Below, piece after piece: positions 1 to 9,044 of a stretch of DNA of 23,129 bases. A program made the position numbers and the translations under genes. Numbering within the stretch: the first letter of the stretch is position 1; every line of letters begins with the position of its first letter. The DNA comes from Phallusia fumigata (lineage: Eukaryota; Chordata; Ascidiacea; Phlebobranchia; Ascidiidae), in the NCBI GenBank assembly GCA_008931825.1, contig QXVZ01022251.1, positions 1 through 23,129 on the forward strand. Direction: 5' to 3'. Below the pieces are notes generated by a model that was not told the DNA's origin, did no database searches, and worked only from the letters and a program-made list of their open reading frames with translations.

Positions 1-999
1 AATATTAAAAGCCTCGAAAATATCGAAATAATGTTATTCCATTTGCTGACCACACTTTTGTTGCATATCTTGTTTTTGCTAAAATGTTGAACGTAGTTAC
101 CGTGTTGTATAAAGTTTAAACTCAGTTTCATCAGCTTATAAACCAGAGACGTCAACCGAGTGCTACAAACTGTTTTAATATGTTCCTGATGTAAAACCAG
201 GCAATCTTACTGCCAGTAGAAGCTAAGTCAGGCCCTTTTAAGAGATTTTTAATGGCTGATTTGCAGCCCCTAAAAGCTCGACAAAAGATCACCAAACATT
301 GCTTATATGCGATAAGACAACCACAAGGGGTGGTAGCTTAACACACAACCAGGCATTGTGCTCACGCGGCCGCCTAGTGACGGAATCACGTTTGTTTCAG
401 GGTGAACAGATTAAACTTCTTGTGAATAAACAGTGGTTAAACAAGTGCGGAAATGAGGCAATCACGTTATTGAGCCAAGCAAGTACAATCACATGCATTT
501 TTATGGCCTTTATTTTTTTGTACTTTCTTAGGATATGGCGTTTTTTTCAGAAAAAGTCATGCGTCATTTAATAATATTTTGTTGGATTTTGTTCTCACAT
601 CCAATAGATTGCCTGGTGAGAAGAAAATGTCGGCAACAGCTTTGATCATTTTTGTCGACTCTGTTTTGCCACTCACACAACGTTCATCCCCATGTTGGCA
701 GAAATGCAAAAGGCGTCGTGAACGAGCGTCGTGAAAAATGTCTATGTGATTCGAAAACTTGGCAAAGCAAGGGTTTTTTTCAGTGACGTCACGATGTCGT
801 GAAACAAAAGCGTCACAGTCAACAAAATGGTAAATTTTGACGGCGCGGTGACTAAACCTAAATTTTGGCGCGACGTGTTGCAAATTTTTGCCTCCATCAC
901 GTTTTGCCAATTAAGACCATCTGGTACGCGATATTCGCTGGTCAGTCTTGCACTAAGTGCTAGCTCCACAAAACCAGTAGATTATAGTATTCCAGCAGA
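1..999. other. 5' flank without a recognised gene; possible promoter of the collectin-like gene
   Basis: I see no convincing exon in the first kilobase; the open frames there are short and not protein-like. Close to the collectin start codon are a perfect CRE-like palindrome TGACGTCA (784-791) and an E2F-like TTTGGCGC (864-871). The 760-960 stretch is richer in CpG than its surroundings, as expected near a promoter. No clear TATA box is visible. The regulatory reading rests on motif matches only. Confidence 0.35.
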
Positions 1000-1282
1000 A
1001 TGTTGCTATGCATTTTGAGACTCGTTCTCGCCACTTTAGCCTTTGGAAAGTCATTTGGTCAGGAAAACCAAAAAGATTATTTAGTTTGTCGGCCGCTTGA
1101 CACAGAGTACGAGCAACAACCCTTAATTTCCAATCACTTAACAACTCGAGGCCCGCCTGGTAAACCTGGAAAACTTGGACCCCAGGGTTTAAAAGGGGAA
1201 CCTGGGCCAGCTGGCCCTGTTGGTCCGGAAGCCCCAATGAATTGGTCTCAAATCGACAATCGTATATAAGAAGCAATAAACG
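1000..1282 (+). CDS. Collectin-like exon 1: signal peptide and Gly-X-Y repeat
   Basis: The ATG at 1000 begins MLLCILRLVLATLAFG, a typical signal peptide. The Gly-X-Y run is followed by MNWSQIDNRI, a likely start of an alpha-helical neck. A TAA at 1267-1269 interrupts the frame, which otherwise continues as EAIN and ends with one base before the donor GTACGT at 1283. That phase (1) fits the acceptor of exon 2 exactly, which suggests the TAA is a recent change or an error rather than the natural end. Confidence 0.75.
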
Positions 1283-2084
1283 GTACGTCGCATAGTTTGT
1301 TACGCTAGAGGTTCAGTTTTAAATTATAGCATATTTTTAAAATCTTAGAAAACATACCTAGTTAAGCCAAATATGTTCTTCATGTTTTTTTGAGAGGCAT
1401 TCTCTTGATTTTCAGCATATTTACATTCTGAAATATACAAACGTATTACAAAAAGATAAAAGGCCATTTTCTAAGGCGACTCTTTTTGTAAGACGACCAC
1501 AAAGATTTTGGTGATCAGCAAACTTTTATTATTGTTTGTAGAAAAAAGAATATGTACGGGAGTCGTGTACAGAGATCACTGCTACTGGATCCCATGGATC
1601 GTTACAACATTTTACGGTACAGGAGGAAAGTCGGCAGCTGCTAACATTTGCAGAACTTACGGGGCCACATTGGTTAACATAGAAACTTCCGAAATGTACG
1701 ACGTACTTTACAAGTACATACAGAAAGCTTGGATGATGTCCGTAGATCGACCGAAATACGACCACGTTTATGTGTGGCTGGCTTCAACTTACCAGGTAAA
1801 TAAACATCATAAACACCCACGTTCGCACCTGTTTCATAGCGTTTTAATGAGGCGGCAATTTATTGCAGCAGTTCTTAATAATTTACTACTAAAACACACA
1901 AAATGGAAATGTGCGAAGTTCAACTGGTGGGAATGTTTACGCGAAGTGGCATAAAGGCTTCCCTGACAACGATCCGGGTATTGCATGGATCGTATCGACC
2001 GCGCCTACAAGAGTTGCGCCTCGTGTCGGTATGAGAACAACTGGCAAGGATTCTTTATACCCGGTGCCCTTCTGTCGCCTGTGA
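1000..2084 (+). CDS. Collectin-like protein: collagen stem plus C-type lectin domain (possibly broken)
   Basis: This is a secreted lectin-like gene in three pieces (1000-1282, 1542-1795, about 1900-2084). Exon 1 encodes a hydrophobic signal peptide (residues 1-20), a short linker with Cys30, then nine uninterrupted Gly-X-Y triplets (residues 51-77). Exon 2 has the start of a long-form C-type lectin domain (Cys-x7-Cys, then ICRTYGATLVNIET and VYVWLAS). The last piece reads VYAKWHKGFPDNDPGIAWIV and ends PVPFCRL-stop at 2082-2084. Such proteins oligomerise through the collagen stem and bind sugars in innate immunity (family knowledge). Two things are odd: an in-frame TAA (1267-1269) sits five codons before a good donor (1283), and no AG places the last exon in frame with exon 2. 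It is either a pseudogene or damaged by sequence errors. Confidence 0.75.
1542..1795 (+). CDS. Collectin-like exon 2: N-terminal half of C-type lectin domain
   Basis: The acceptor TTTGTAG ends at 1541 and the donor CAG/GTAAAT starts at 1796. The frame carries the first two domain cysteines (TGVVYRDHCYWIPW) and the hydrophobic core of a C-type lectin fold (AAANICRTYGATLVNIE; HVYVWLAS). The exon enters in phase 1 and leaves in phase 0. Confidence 0.8.
1900..2084 (+). CDS. Collectin-like terminal exon: C-terminal half of lectin domain
   Basis: In the frame of position 1926 the sequence reads like the second half of a C-type lectin domain and ends PVPFCRL-TGA (2082-2084). The left boundary is uncertain. 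The AG at 1867-1868 leads into a TAA at 1890, and the AG at 1917-1918 gives the wrong phase relative to exon 2. A possible ATTAAA polyadenylation signal follows at 2176-2181. Confidence 0.55.
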
Positions 2085-3160
2085 AGTGAATCTACGTTAA
2101 AATTTCCAAAAGAAACCCGAAGACCTAAGAACTCTTTGTACAATGAACTGAGAAAAACAAACTTTTTGCATGTATATTAAAAGTTGAGGGAAGTGTAAAT
2201 AGTGAGACGGATACTTGAAACAGGCTTTCTTAGCCATACAAACCCGAATTAATGTGCATTTTATCAAGCGTTCGACTGAGGCATTGTGAAAGTTTGTATG
2301 AAAACATTACATTGCAAACATTTTAACATGGATTGACATTCATCATAAATTTGAAACCTTCGCTGCCGAACCCATCTCTCATCCGATTACAGTAATCAAT
2401 TAGAATAAAAGTTAAGATTAGCAAATTAGAGACGTTCTACATTTTGCGCTGAAGATAATTAACTATAGGCGCATTAATGAAACAAAGCAAATTTTAAACT
2501 CAAAAACCCTTGTGTACGTCTTAAAAAACTGTTTCTTGCCGCCAAAACAGACGTAAGTATTTGAGTTAAAACGTATAAACTACATAGGTAGCCACCGAAA
2601 AGCAGGCAATAAAGTAATGATTCTGCCCCCCCCCTCCCCCCCAAAAAAAACAATCATTTGGCAATCCAGTGGGGAGAAAGGACATCCGCTTTCCTCATTT
2701 TCTCAGGTTTAGGTGTTAGACTGGTGCTATTGCAGTATACTGCAGCAGTCAGTTGCTTCAAACTCCAGGCATGATTTACGTGTTACTAATGCTTACCTGG
2801 CTACAAGGTGAATGTAATAGCATATGCGATGCCATCAATATGTGTAATAAGTTAGTGCACAAGGCTGTGGCCAAACAACACAAAACCAACCTGTAAAGAG
2901 AAAAAAGCATAAAAACTGGGAAGAAAAGTTACCTGCATTGTGAATTTGTGATCACTTTAACTGCCTAGCTAGTTCACATTGTGACCATATTTTGCTCGAC
3001 CTGACTATTCAGGAAAGTTTCCAAATTTAAATGTTAATCACATCATCTGATTTATGTTATATTTATCTTGTTGCCATGGTAACTAATACTTTGAAATGAA
3101 GTGACCAAACTTTAGCAAATTTACCCACGTTTGGTAAATTAACTGGGTAAAACTTTAGAA

Positions 3161-3408
3161 CAGCGGTTCTATGACTGTATAGCCAACCTACGATGTGCAT
3201 TGATACCAGAAATTAAACACCAAGTTTAAACTTTAAAAATGTAGACCCATCGTTCATTATGATGTGCGACATAGTAATATTGTTTTTACATTGTACATTG
3301 TAAATGTAAAAACAATATTTTTATTTTGGTTTTTGTTTAAGGAGATGGAGGCCCTAGATTTGATATTTAACTGAAGGGACCATGACCCCAAAAGTTTAAG
3401 AACCCCTG
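3161..3408. mobile_element. Non-autonomous hAT-type element (248 bp)
   Basis: The element starts CAGCGGTTCT and ends AGAACCCCTG, short terminal inverted repeats typical of hAT elements. It is flanked on both sides by the same 8-bp sequence CTTTAGAA (3153-3160 and 3409-3416), the duplication length expected for hAT insertion. It has no open reading frame, so it must have been mobilised in trans. A perfect 17-bp inverted repeat with a 10-base loop lies in its centre (3276-3319). Confidence 0.85.
3276..3319. repeat. Perfect 17-bp inverted repeat inside the hAT-type element
   Basis: The arms at 3276-3292 and 3303-3319 are exact reverse complements and surround a 10-base loop. The hairpin is AT-rich. 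It may be the palindromic core of this element family or a precursor-like hairpin; nothing in the sequence decides between them. Confidence 0.85.
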
Positions 3409-3598
3409 CTTTAGAACATTTACTAAGTGAAAACTAGAAGTTAATGTTGTGCATGCCAAGTTATGCAGCTTTTAAGAAGTAATTACCATTTTAAATTACT
3501 CAAATTAACAAAAGTTAAAGCAGCCACCAATATTTTAAATTTATCACTTGTTTTGTGGTCGATAAAAACATCTCACTATACTTGGTTTCATTTCACTT

Positions 3599-3668
3599 TC
3601 ACTCAACCATACAAATTTTACGAAATGTTTCCTTGTTTACTCGAAAGTTGTAAATCAATTGGGAATCA
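3599..3668 (-). CDS. Unrecognised gene, terminal exon (two possible frames)
   Basis: The acceptor CCCACCTTTAG ends at 3669. In the phase set by exon 4, translation stops at 3655-3657 after VIPN. In the alternative frame 22 codons are open to TGA at 3599-3601. The two frames differ by two bases at the junction, so an indel or a different splice choice would switch between them. Confidence 0.4.
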
Positions 3669-5973
3669 CTAAAGGTGGGAAGAACAAATGTTATCAGAAC
3701 TACAATGTGATATTCACAAACTCATGAATAGAAAGCTATCACCTACTTAATAAAAACTGTTGTTTTGCTATAATCACCTGAAAGACATCCAGCAAAGACA
3801 AACTTTTGGCCCAAGGTTGTTAATTGCACACAGACATTTCTTCCTTGGTCTGCAGTAACAGATGTAAAACTGTACAGTAAAGCAGACAAACTTGGTCTGA
3901 AAGCAATTTTTGATGGAGATATGTAGTTCTGTTCAATTAGTCACTAAAATTTCTTTCACATCAAAACAACTACTACATCGGCTGGACCTGGTGAACTGAA
4001 ACACCTAAGGTAAAATTAGGTTCACGTTTGTAAACTGATGCTGGTAAAGAATAAAAATTTACTGGAAAAGGAGTAACAAGGAACAGGGTAAATTTGTGCC
4101 AGTAAACAGGCTTAATGTCTCCAAAACAGCTTAACATATATAAAACAATAAGAGAGTTTATGATCCTACCCATCTAATAATTGTAACCATTGACTGTATG
4201 TTGCTGGTTATGGCCATGAAATGTAGTAAGATGACAGTGTGTACAGGATTGGTATGAAGCAGTGTGCTTGGTTATGCCACAAAAGTTTTAAAGACATATA
4301 ACATATTGCATCTGCTCTACCTAAGTATGAGTAAAAACACATGTACATCACAAAACAAGTTCTTGCTTTTAAATATTATTGCAATCTGGGTGGCCTAAAA
4401 CATCATAACATTGTCCCACATTTTATACTCTATTTTTACAAAATATTCATCTAAAATCTAAGAGTAATACGGAGCAAGGGATACGTTTTTACAGTCATAG
4501 AAGTGCAGTTACTTACAGGTTCACTAAAGGGGCAGTGATGCACCTTTGTTCCTTTGGCGCATATAAAATTGACCAAAACAAATTTCCGATCTGATCTCCA
4601 AATTCACACTGCTTTCGCTTCAAATTATGCGTGTTATTTTCTAGAAAATTTCTATTGCGCTACAACAGAGAACATCGCGTTAAAATTACAGTTGCGTGAC
4701 GGTTTTCAAGACACTGCGTGATAGGTCAGTTAGTAACGTTAGACAATGGTAACCTCATTTGTTTTGTGCGATGTTCACGGAATATTCGGTTGCGTACAGT
4801 TCCGACCAACCACCATCGTAGTAATAGATATAATACCGAGTTGGTGTCCAGTTACGACCTTTGCTTCAGTGCGAAACAAACTCAATGAAAAACACAAGTT
4901 GTTCCACGAACTGGACTGCATTGTTGCGGATCATGGGATTAAGATTACCGCGCTATAGAGTTCACGTGCGACAAGCGACAACTTGCGTTTAAATTTATTA
5001 GACAGACTTTGCTTCGGATATTAGTCTCTTGACTTGATTATGATGTCAATTGCGTGCGATAAGGCGTTGTCAGTTATGGTCAAGAAATGTTTTAGTTAAC
5101 ACGCACACTGGATTGTGGTGGTGTTGGTGTAGTGTATGTAGAATGAAAATATGGGGAACGGCACTTCTCTAGTGTATGATAAGTTTTAAATCTGTGGTTT
5201 ACATGCGTAGGACCTGTCAATCATTGAGGGCCTGATTTAAAAAAAATACGCTTTTAACTAACTTTAACATTGTTTAATGGTGATGTAAAATTTGGTTAAA
5301 CCCAGCCCTGTCCAAATCTAGGTCCAGTAACATAACTTTTATGTTGTTTTGTGATAATCTTTGGTTTTTTGACAAGGCTATATGGCTATCAGGTTGAGAT
5401 AAAACAAGTAAGTGCAATATGTTTTTCAGCTTGTGCATTGTCTGACATCGCATATTTTTGTTAAACCTCGTGGAGCTTATTGGGCATTCAACACCATCTC
5501 TTATCCCAGTGCCGCAGCTCAGTACTTGCCCTCATTCATGTACACCTATTCTTTAACCGGCATCGGCTGGTAATAATATGGGACAACGACTTGGCATTCA
5601 CTTGCTTTGAAATATATTTGCAAGGTAGGACTTCTGTGCTTGTTTTAGTTGCAATTATTTGTATTGGACAATTAAAGTACAGCCTCAATGTATGAAGCAC
5701 TGGTTTTCTAGGAAGAACTTTTCTAGTAAGAACACTTTTCTAGAAAAGTTGTGTTGTATTCAGAGATTATCATGTCGTTGGTGACATTTTGCAGTGTAGA
5801 CCAGCAAAAGCAAACACACAAATTTGTGTTTATGTCAATAGCAGCCTATCAAAGAACATTCAACTACATAAACCTGTATACCACACTTACTTGTTAATGT
5901 TGATAAAGGTTGGATGACTAAACTTTGTAGTTCCAAACAATTTATTTACACTTTTCATTAGCTGTGAAACCAT
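3655..5973 (-). CDS. Unrecognised five-exon gene, about 154 residues
   Basis: I do not recognise this protein. Exons, in order of translation, are 5973-5891, 5707-5602, 4659-4517, 3896-3778 and 3668-3655. Each has consensus splice sites and all phases agree (2, 0, 2, 1), giving 465 coding bases. There is no signal peptide or membrane segment; the middle is rich in Lys and Arg (HNLKRKQ) and includes GNLFWSILYAPKEQRC, so a soluble intracellular protein is likely. The 3' end is ambiguous. In phase, the last exon ends after four codons, but the other frame of the same exon stays open to a stop at 3599-3601 and reads SQLIYNFRVNKETFRKIC, which looks more like protein. An AATAAA on this strand lies at 3320-3325, inside the hAT element. 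Confidence 0.55.
3778..3896 (-). CDS. Unrecognised gene, exon 4
   Basis: The acceptor GCTTTCAG and donor TTTCAG/GTGATT bound 119 bases. The phase-consistent frame reads PSLSALLYSFTSVTADQGRN and then alternating hydrophobic residues (VCVQLTTLGQKFVFAG), compatible with beta strands. It enters in phase 2 as required by exon 3 and leaves in phase 1. Confidence 0.5.
4517..4659 (-). CDS. Unrecognised gene, exon 3
   Basis: The acceptor TTCTCTGTTGTAG precedes a 143-base exon with an open frame of 47 codons and a very good donor, CT/GTAAGT. The frame includes KRKQCEFGDQIGNLFWSILY. The flanking frame is closed by a TAG exactly at the acceptor, supporting the exon boundary. Confidence 0.5.
4746..4958 (+). 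CDS. Small open frame, 70 residues, uncertain
   Basis: An ATG-initiated frame (MVTSFVLCDVHGIFGCVQFR and onward) ending TAG lies in a CpG-richer patch. Its composition is fairly protein-like, with a hydrophobic first half and KLNEKHKLFHELDC in the second. It sits opposite an intron of the - strand gene. I do not recognise it. It could be a small protein, a first exon, or chance. Confidence 0.25.
   Translation: MVTSFVLCDVHGIFGCVQFRPTTIVVIDIIPSWCPVTTFASVRNKLNEKHKLFHELDCIVADHGIKITAL
5430..5573 (+). CDS. Candidate terminal exon of an unidentified + strand gene
   Basis: After a good acceptor (ATATGTTTTTCAG) 47 sense codons run to TAA at 5571-5573. The peptide, for example KPRGAYWAFNTISYP and SFMYTYSLTGIGW, is rich in aromatic residues and looks like real protein. 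No upstream exon with a matching phase-0 donor could be identified: the nearest GTAAGT (5408) would leave an intron of only 22 bases. The exon lies within an intron of the - strand gene at 3655-5973. Confidence 0.35.
   Translation, partial: LVHCLTSHIFVKPRGAYWAFNTISYPSAAAQYLPSFMYTYSLTGIGW
5602..5707 (-). CDS. Unrecognised gene, exon 2
   Basis: The acceptor CTTCCTAG ends at 5708 and the donor is CAA/GTGAAT. The frame reads KPVLHTLRLYFNCPIQIIAT and onward, 35 codons without a stop. The acceptor is the innermost of three similar CTAG acceptors (see the tandem repeat at 5704-5749). Use of the next one would add five codons in frame. Confidence 0.5.
5704..5749. repeat. Triple TTTTCTAG repeat with 16-bp palindrome at a splice acceptor
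   Basis: TTTTCTAG occurs at 5704, 5719 and 5736. The last copy is part of the perfect palindrome ACTTTTCTAGAAAAGT (5734-5749). On the - strand each copy makes a CTAG acceptor for exon 2 of the unrecognised gene, at offsets of 0, 15 and 32 bases. Confidence 0.8.
5891..5973 (-). CDS. Unrecognised gene, exon 1 with start codon
   Basis: It starts MVSQLMKSVNKLFGTTKFSH and ends in phase 2 at a strong donor AACAA/GTAAGTG. No in-frame ATG lies further upstream before a candidate acceptor-like CAG, so this ATG is the simplest choice. Confidence 0.5.
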
Positions 5974-6674
5974 AGCCGCCCAGCTGCCAAATCAAAATTT
6001 TTTTGCCACAATGTCTGCATTGCAGCAGATACTAGATGCCTTTCGATAAAATTCATTGTTGTAATAAAATTCAAAGAACGTGCATTGCACCGCAATAAAG
6101 AATCCTATTTATTATCGACACATTTCAAGCACCAACAATTAATTTAATTAATTATGTTTTAATTATGTGGTGGGTACATAGCATATACTTCTATCAGTTT
6201 AACAATGTCAAAAGTTTGTTGTAGATTTGGGTTAAGTTCTGGTTCTGTCTGGACACGATATAATGCTTGAATTCAAAAGCTTACATTGCAAGCAAAACTG
6301 ACTTCTTTTAACTTTATTATGATGCTTGATGAGAAAGTGAAATCCCTAATTAACAGTGTTTTGCTATTCAACCTGCCTCCACACAAAATACCCATTATTG
6401 TAATGAGTGTGATCTAATTTTAATGTTTGTCATTACCAAATCAGTCAAATGACTTTATCTGTAAAACCTGTAAGAATGATTTAGCCAAAAGGCGCAACAT
6501 TTTGCAACATTCGGACAAGTGCTTTAGCTCACAAACAGGGCACAACAAAAATTTTGTTGTATTTTTGTTCAGTTATACTTTCGCCACATAGGACAAGTAT
6601 TGTTACTTTGATAAACTAGTCCTAAAATCACTTGGCTTGTTGTCACAATTTCTTACCCGGTGAAATTCACCCCA
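5974..6674. other. Upstream flank of the - strand gene; no gene seen
   Basis: AT-rich sequence without a convincing exon on either strand. It should contain the promoter of the gene starting at 5973; no TATA box or other clear signal is visible. Confidence 0.3.
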
Positions 6675-6908
6675 ACAATGGCAATATTGGTATCATGTGT
6701 TTTTGTGTTGTAGTTTAGGTGGATAGTTCCTCGGCAAAATTTCTCATCTCTACAGCATCTGTCATCTCTGTAGCATCTTTAACACTCGCATAAAGTGATG
6801 CTTCCCCCAGGTAAGCAGTTACTAGTAAACTTTGCTGTATGTGTTGCTGCAAAGATAACTTGCGCAAGCTACCTATACTATGCTATGCTGCCAATGCTTA
6901 GTGCAGAC
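6675..6908 (+). repeat. Splice-bounded dispersed module, copy 1
   Basis: This is similar over about 230 bases to 7571-7796 and more distantly to 19095-19330 and 20560-20810. Each copy has a TAG acceptor after a pyrimidine-rich stretch, about 80-100 exon-like bases (here 6714-6810) and a donor (CAG/GTAAGC here). Similarity continues past the donor into TATGCTGCCAATG. This copy has stops in the frame that is open in the others, so it is not coding as it stands. Confidence 0.6.
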
Positions 6909-7403
6909 CGGCCCATTCTTTTAGGTGTTGCAGGCCACTTTTGCAAGAAGAAAGTTATTACCTGCCAGTGGCCAAAAACGTTTTCTTCAAAATCAAACAA
7001 CAATCAAGTTTATTTATAATGACATCATAGTGACATCACAATTCCCTTAATTTTGATAAAACACGAAGTGGTAATGAGTCACTAGTTGCTCACAGTATTG
7101 CCAACTAGTATGTAATTATACCAAAAAGGAAATTTTCAAAGCTTTTAGACAAAAATTTTTAAAAGTAGGACCAGAACAGAAATAACAAGTATAAGTTTGC
7201 CATATTTACATGATAAATATACTTGAGCCTATAAACAAAAACATTTAAAAATTTTAGTGCAGCCCACAGGCTACTGGTTGGTCGGCACTTACATAAAAGG
7301 GAAACATATCGTTGTTACTCTGACCAATTCCATTTTTTTAAGTTTGTAAGTAAAAGTTTTTTCAATCGGCACCCACAACACTTTATAGGTGAGTTAGTCT
7401 AAA

Positions 7404-7460
7404 CCAGTGGTCTCAAACACGAGGCCCGCCACATCTTTTTGTGCAGCGAAGCATTTTGAA
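7404..7460. repeat. Possible hAT terminal fragment
   Basis: CAGTGGTCTCAAACACGAGGCCCGCC resembles the outer end of hAT-type elements (CAGTGGTTCTCAAAC). No matching opposite end or 8-bp duplication was found nearby, so this is at most a truncated end. Confidence 0.25.
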
Positions 7461-7570
7461 AGTTCAAGTAATTTGTTTCACCGATTAAAGTGCTTTGTCA
7501 GCAAGTCAACATGATACATTTGTTTCAAAGAACAGTCTACATTCCATTGCATTTTAGTGTCATGCACAAC

Positions 7571-7796
7571 TCCTCAATAGCGATGTTGTTGTCATGTGTT
7601 TTTCTGTTGTAGTTTGAGTGGATAGTTCCCCAGCGAAGTTGACTCTCAACTCTCCAGGATCGCAAATACTAATTGACAAGTGGTGCTTGACCAGGTAAGG
7701 AAAATTCTTATAAGCATTTTTGTATTTGTTTCTGTAAATGTTCACTGAATCAAGCTAGCTATAATGGACTATGCTGCCAATGTTTAGTGGAAACTG
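7571..7796 (+). repeat. Splice-bounded dispersed module, copy 2
   Basis: This is the closest relative of copy 1. The exon-like part is 7613-7694, between CTGTTGTAG and CCAG/GTAAGG. One + frame reads AKLTLNSPGSQILIDKWCL but starts with a TGA, and a - frame is open as well. The foldback element 7806-8848 has inserted just beyond its right end. Confidence 0.6.
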
Positions 7797-7805
7797 GTTG
7801 CTAAT

Positions 7806-8848
7806 TACGGTGGCCCACAAGTACAATTCAACAATTTTTTTGCAAACATTTTTTTTCAGTGCAAACATTGTTTTTCGATGCAAACATTTTTTTTTTCAGT
7901 GCAACATTTTTTTTGCAGACAATTCTTTTGTGCCTTATACGGTGCATCAAAAATGGGAAATTACTATTTTCTTCTTGCGCAATTCTGTACTCGGTAGCTG
8001 TCAGCATCAGCGTCGGCCCAAATAACATATTTAAACGATGTGACGTGTTGTTTATTACAGTATGTACTAAGCGCAAGCATCAAAACTTAGAATTTTTGCA
8101 CCTAGAAATGGGTTATCGATACATTCTTAACACCCACTAAAACTTAATACGGTTTGTTTATTTGTTAAATACACCATTGGTTTAAGTATATTTTAAATAA
8201 AAATAAAGTCCAAACAGACTAATAAAGTAACGGCAGGTGTAGCTTTATGGGTCGAAAACTGCTGGCATAACAGGAGTGGGACTAGAAAAGCTAATAAACG
8301 TAGTAGGCTATTAAGTTTGTGTGGACTGTTGGAAATACTACAGGTACTAAGATGACACACTGTCCAAGGAACTGCAGCATCGACGCAAACCAGATTTCTG
8401 CATACAAAGGGTTTTGACAAAGGGAACAAAGGGCATTGTGGTGCGTCAGTTTCATGACCAGTGACGTTTGGGTACTTCATTTCAAAAAGGAACTGTTAAA
8501 TGTGGATTTGGTTTTAATTTATTAACCAAAGCCCCATCCCTAGCCACGACCCCAACCTCAAACTTAGTGCCTGTAGTATTTCCGACAATCCGCAAATCAA
8601 ATAGCTTGCTATGTTTATTGAATTTTCTACTCTCACCCCAACCTTACTAGTACTAACCGTTAGATGTCAGCGTAAATGGTTTGATTATGTTACGGGGACC
8701 GCTAATTACTTGGGCCGATGCTGACAGCTTCCGCGTACTATATTGCGCTGTTTGCACTAAAAAATATGTTTGTGTTGAAAAAAAAACATTTGCACTGAAA
8801 AAAAATGTTTGCAAAAAGGGGGTTGAATTGTACTTGTGGGCCACCGTA
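7806..8848. mobile_element. Foldback-type DNA element with long inverted arms
   Basis: The element begins TACGGTGGCCCACAAG and ends with the exact reverse complement. It is flanked by CTAAT on both sides (7801-7805 and 8849-8853), a 5-bp target duplication. The arms match over roughly 7806-8035 versus 8660-8848 and again, nested, over about 8275-8350 versus 8562-8640, so the whole element can fold back on itself. The outer arms contain several TTTTTTGCAAACA-like units. No transposase frame is visible; the short open frames inside are not recognisable. I cannot assign the superfamily. Confidence 0.85.
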
Positions 8849-8853
8849 CTAAT

Positions 8854-9044
8854 ACCTTGGTGTATGGCAACTGCATTTGCACAGACATAATTTGTTTTTA
8901 AGGTTGTTTTGTTATAATATTTATGTTGCATAGGAACAATGATTTTTGGTAATTTGAATTTTTGTTGTGACAATTTCCATCAGGCTCATGTTGTGACAAA
9001 TTTGCAAACGCTCACAAAAATCCTTCTATTTTTTGTTCACTTTT
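8854..9044. other. AT-rich spacer, nothing recognised
   Basis: No exon, repeat boundary or RNA gene could be supported between the foldback element and the first tandem unit. Confidence 0.3.

Larger units (their letters stand above)
2085..3598. other. Intergenic stretch with low-complexity tract and an hAT-type insertion
   Basis: No gene is assigned here. It holds candidate polyadenylation signals for the lectin gene (2176-2181, 2404-2409), a poly-C tract followed by poly-A at about 2626-2650, and the hAT-type element at 3161-3408. On the - strand, 2797-2890 is bounded by good splice sites and has an open frame of 31 codons, but no partner exon fits it in phase. Confidence 0.4.

Noticed and set aside
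299-571. 90-residue frame near the left end
   Set aside because: Composition is not protein-like, it does not begin with ATG, and no splice sites or family motif were found.
2797-2890. Splice-bounded open segment on the - strand (31 codons)
   Set aside because: No neighbouring exon fits its phase, and the nearby gene already ends at 3599-3655. Hydrophobic composition alone is weak evidence.
3973-4173. Open - strand frame ending FTLGVSVHQVQPM
   Set aside because: It lies between exons 3 and 4 of the unrecognised gene, which join in phase without it, and its possible exon boundaries give the wrong phase.
8193-8480. 95-residue frame inside the foldback element
   Set aside because: No similarity to a transposase is visible, and it overlaps the nested inverted arms, so it is probably chance.
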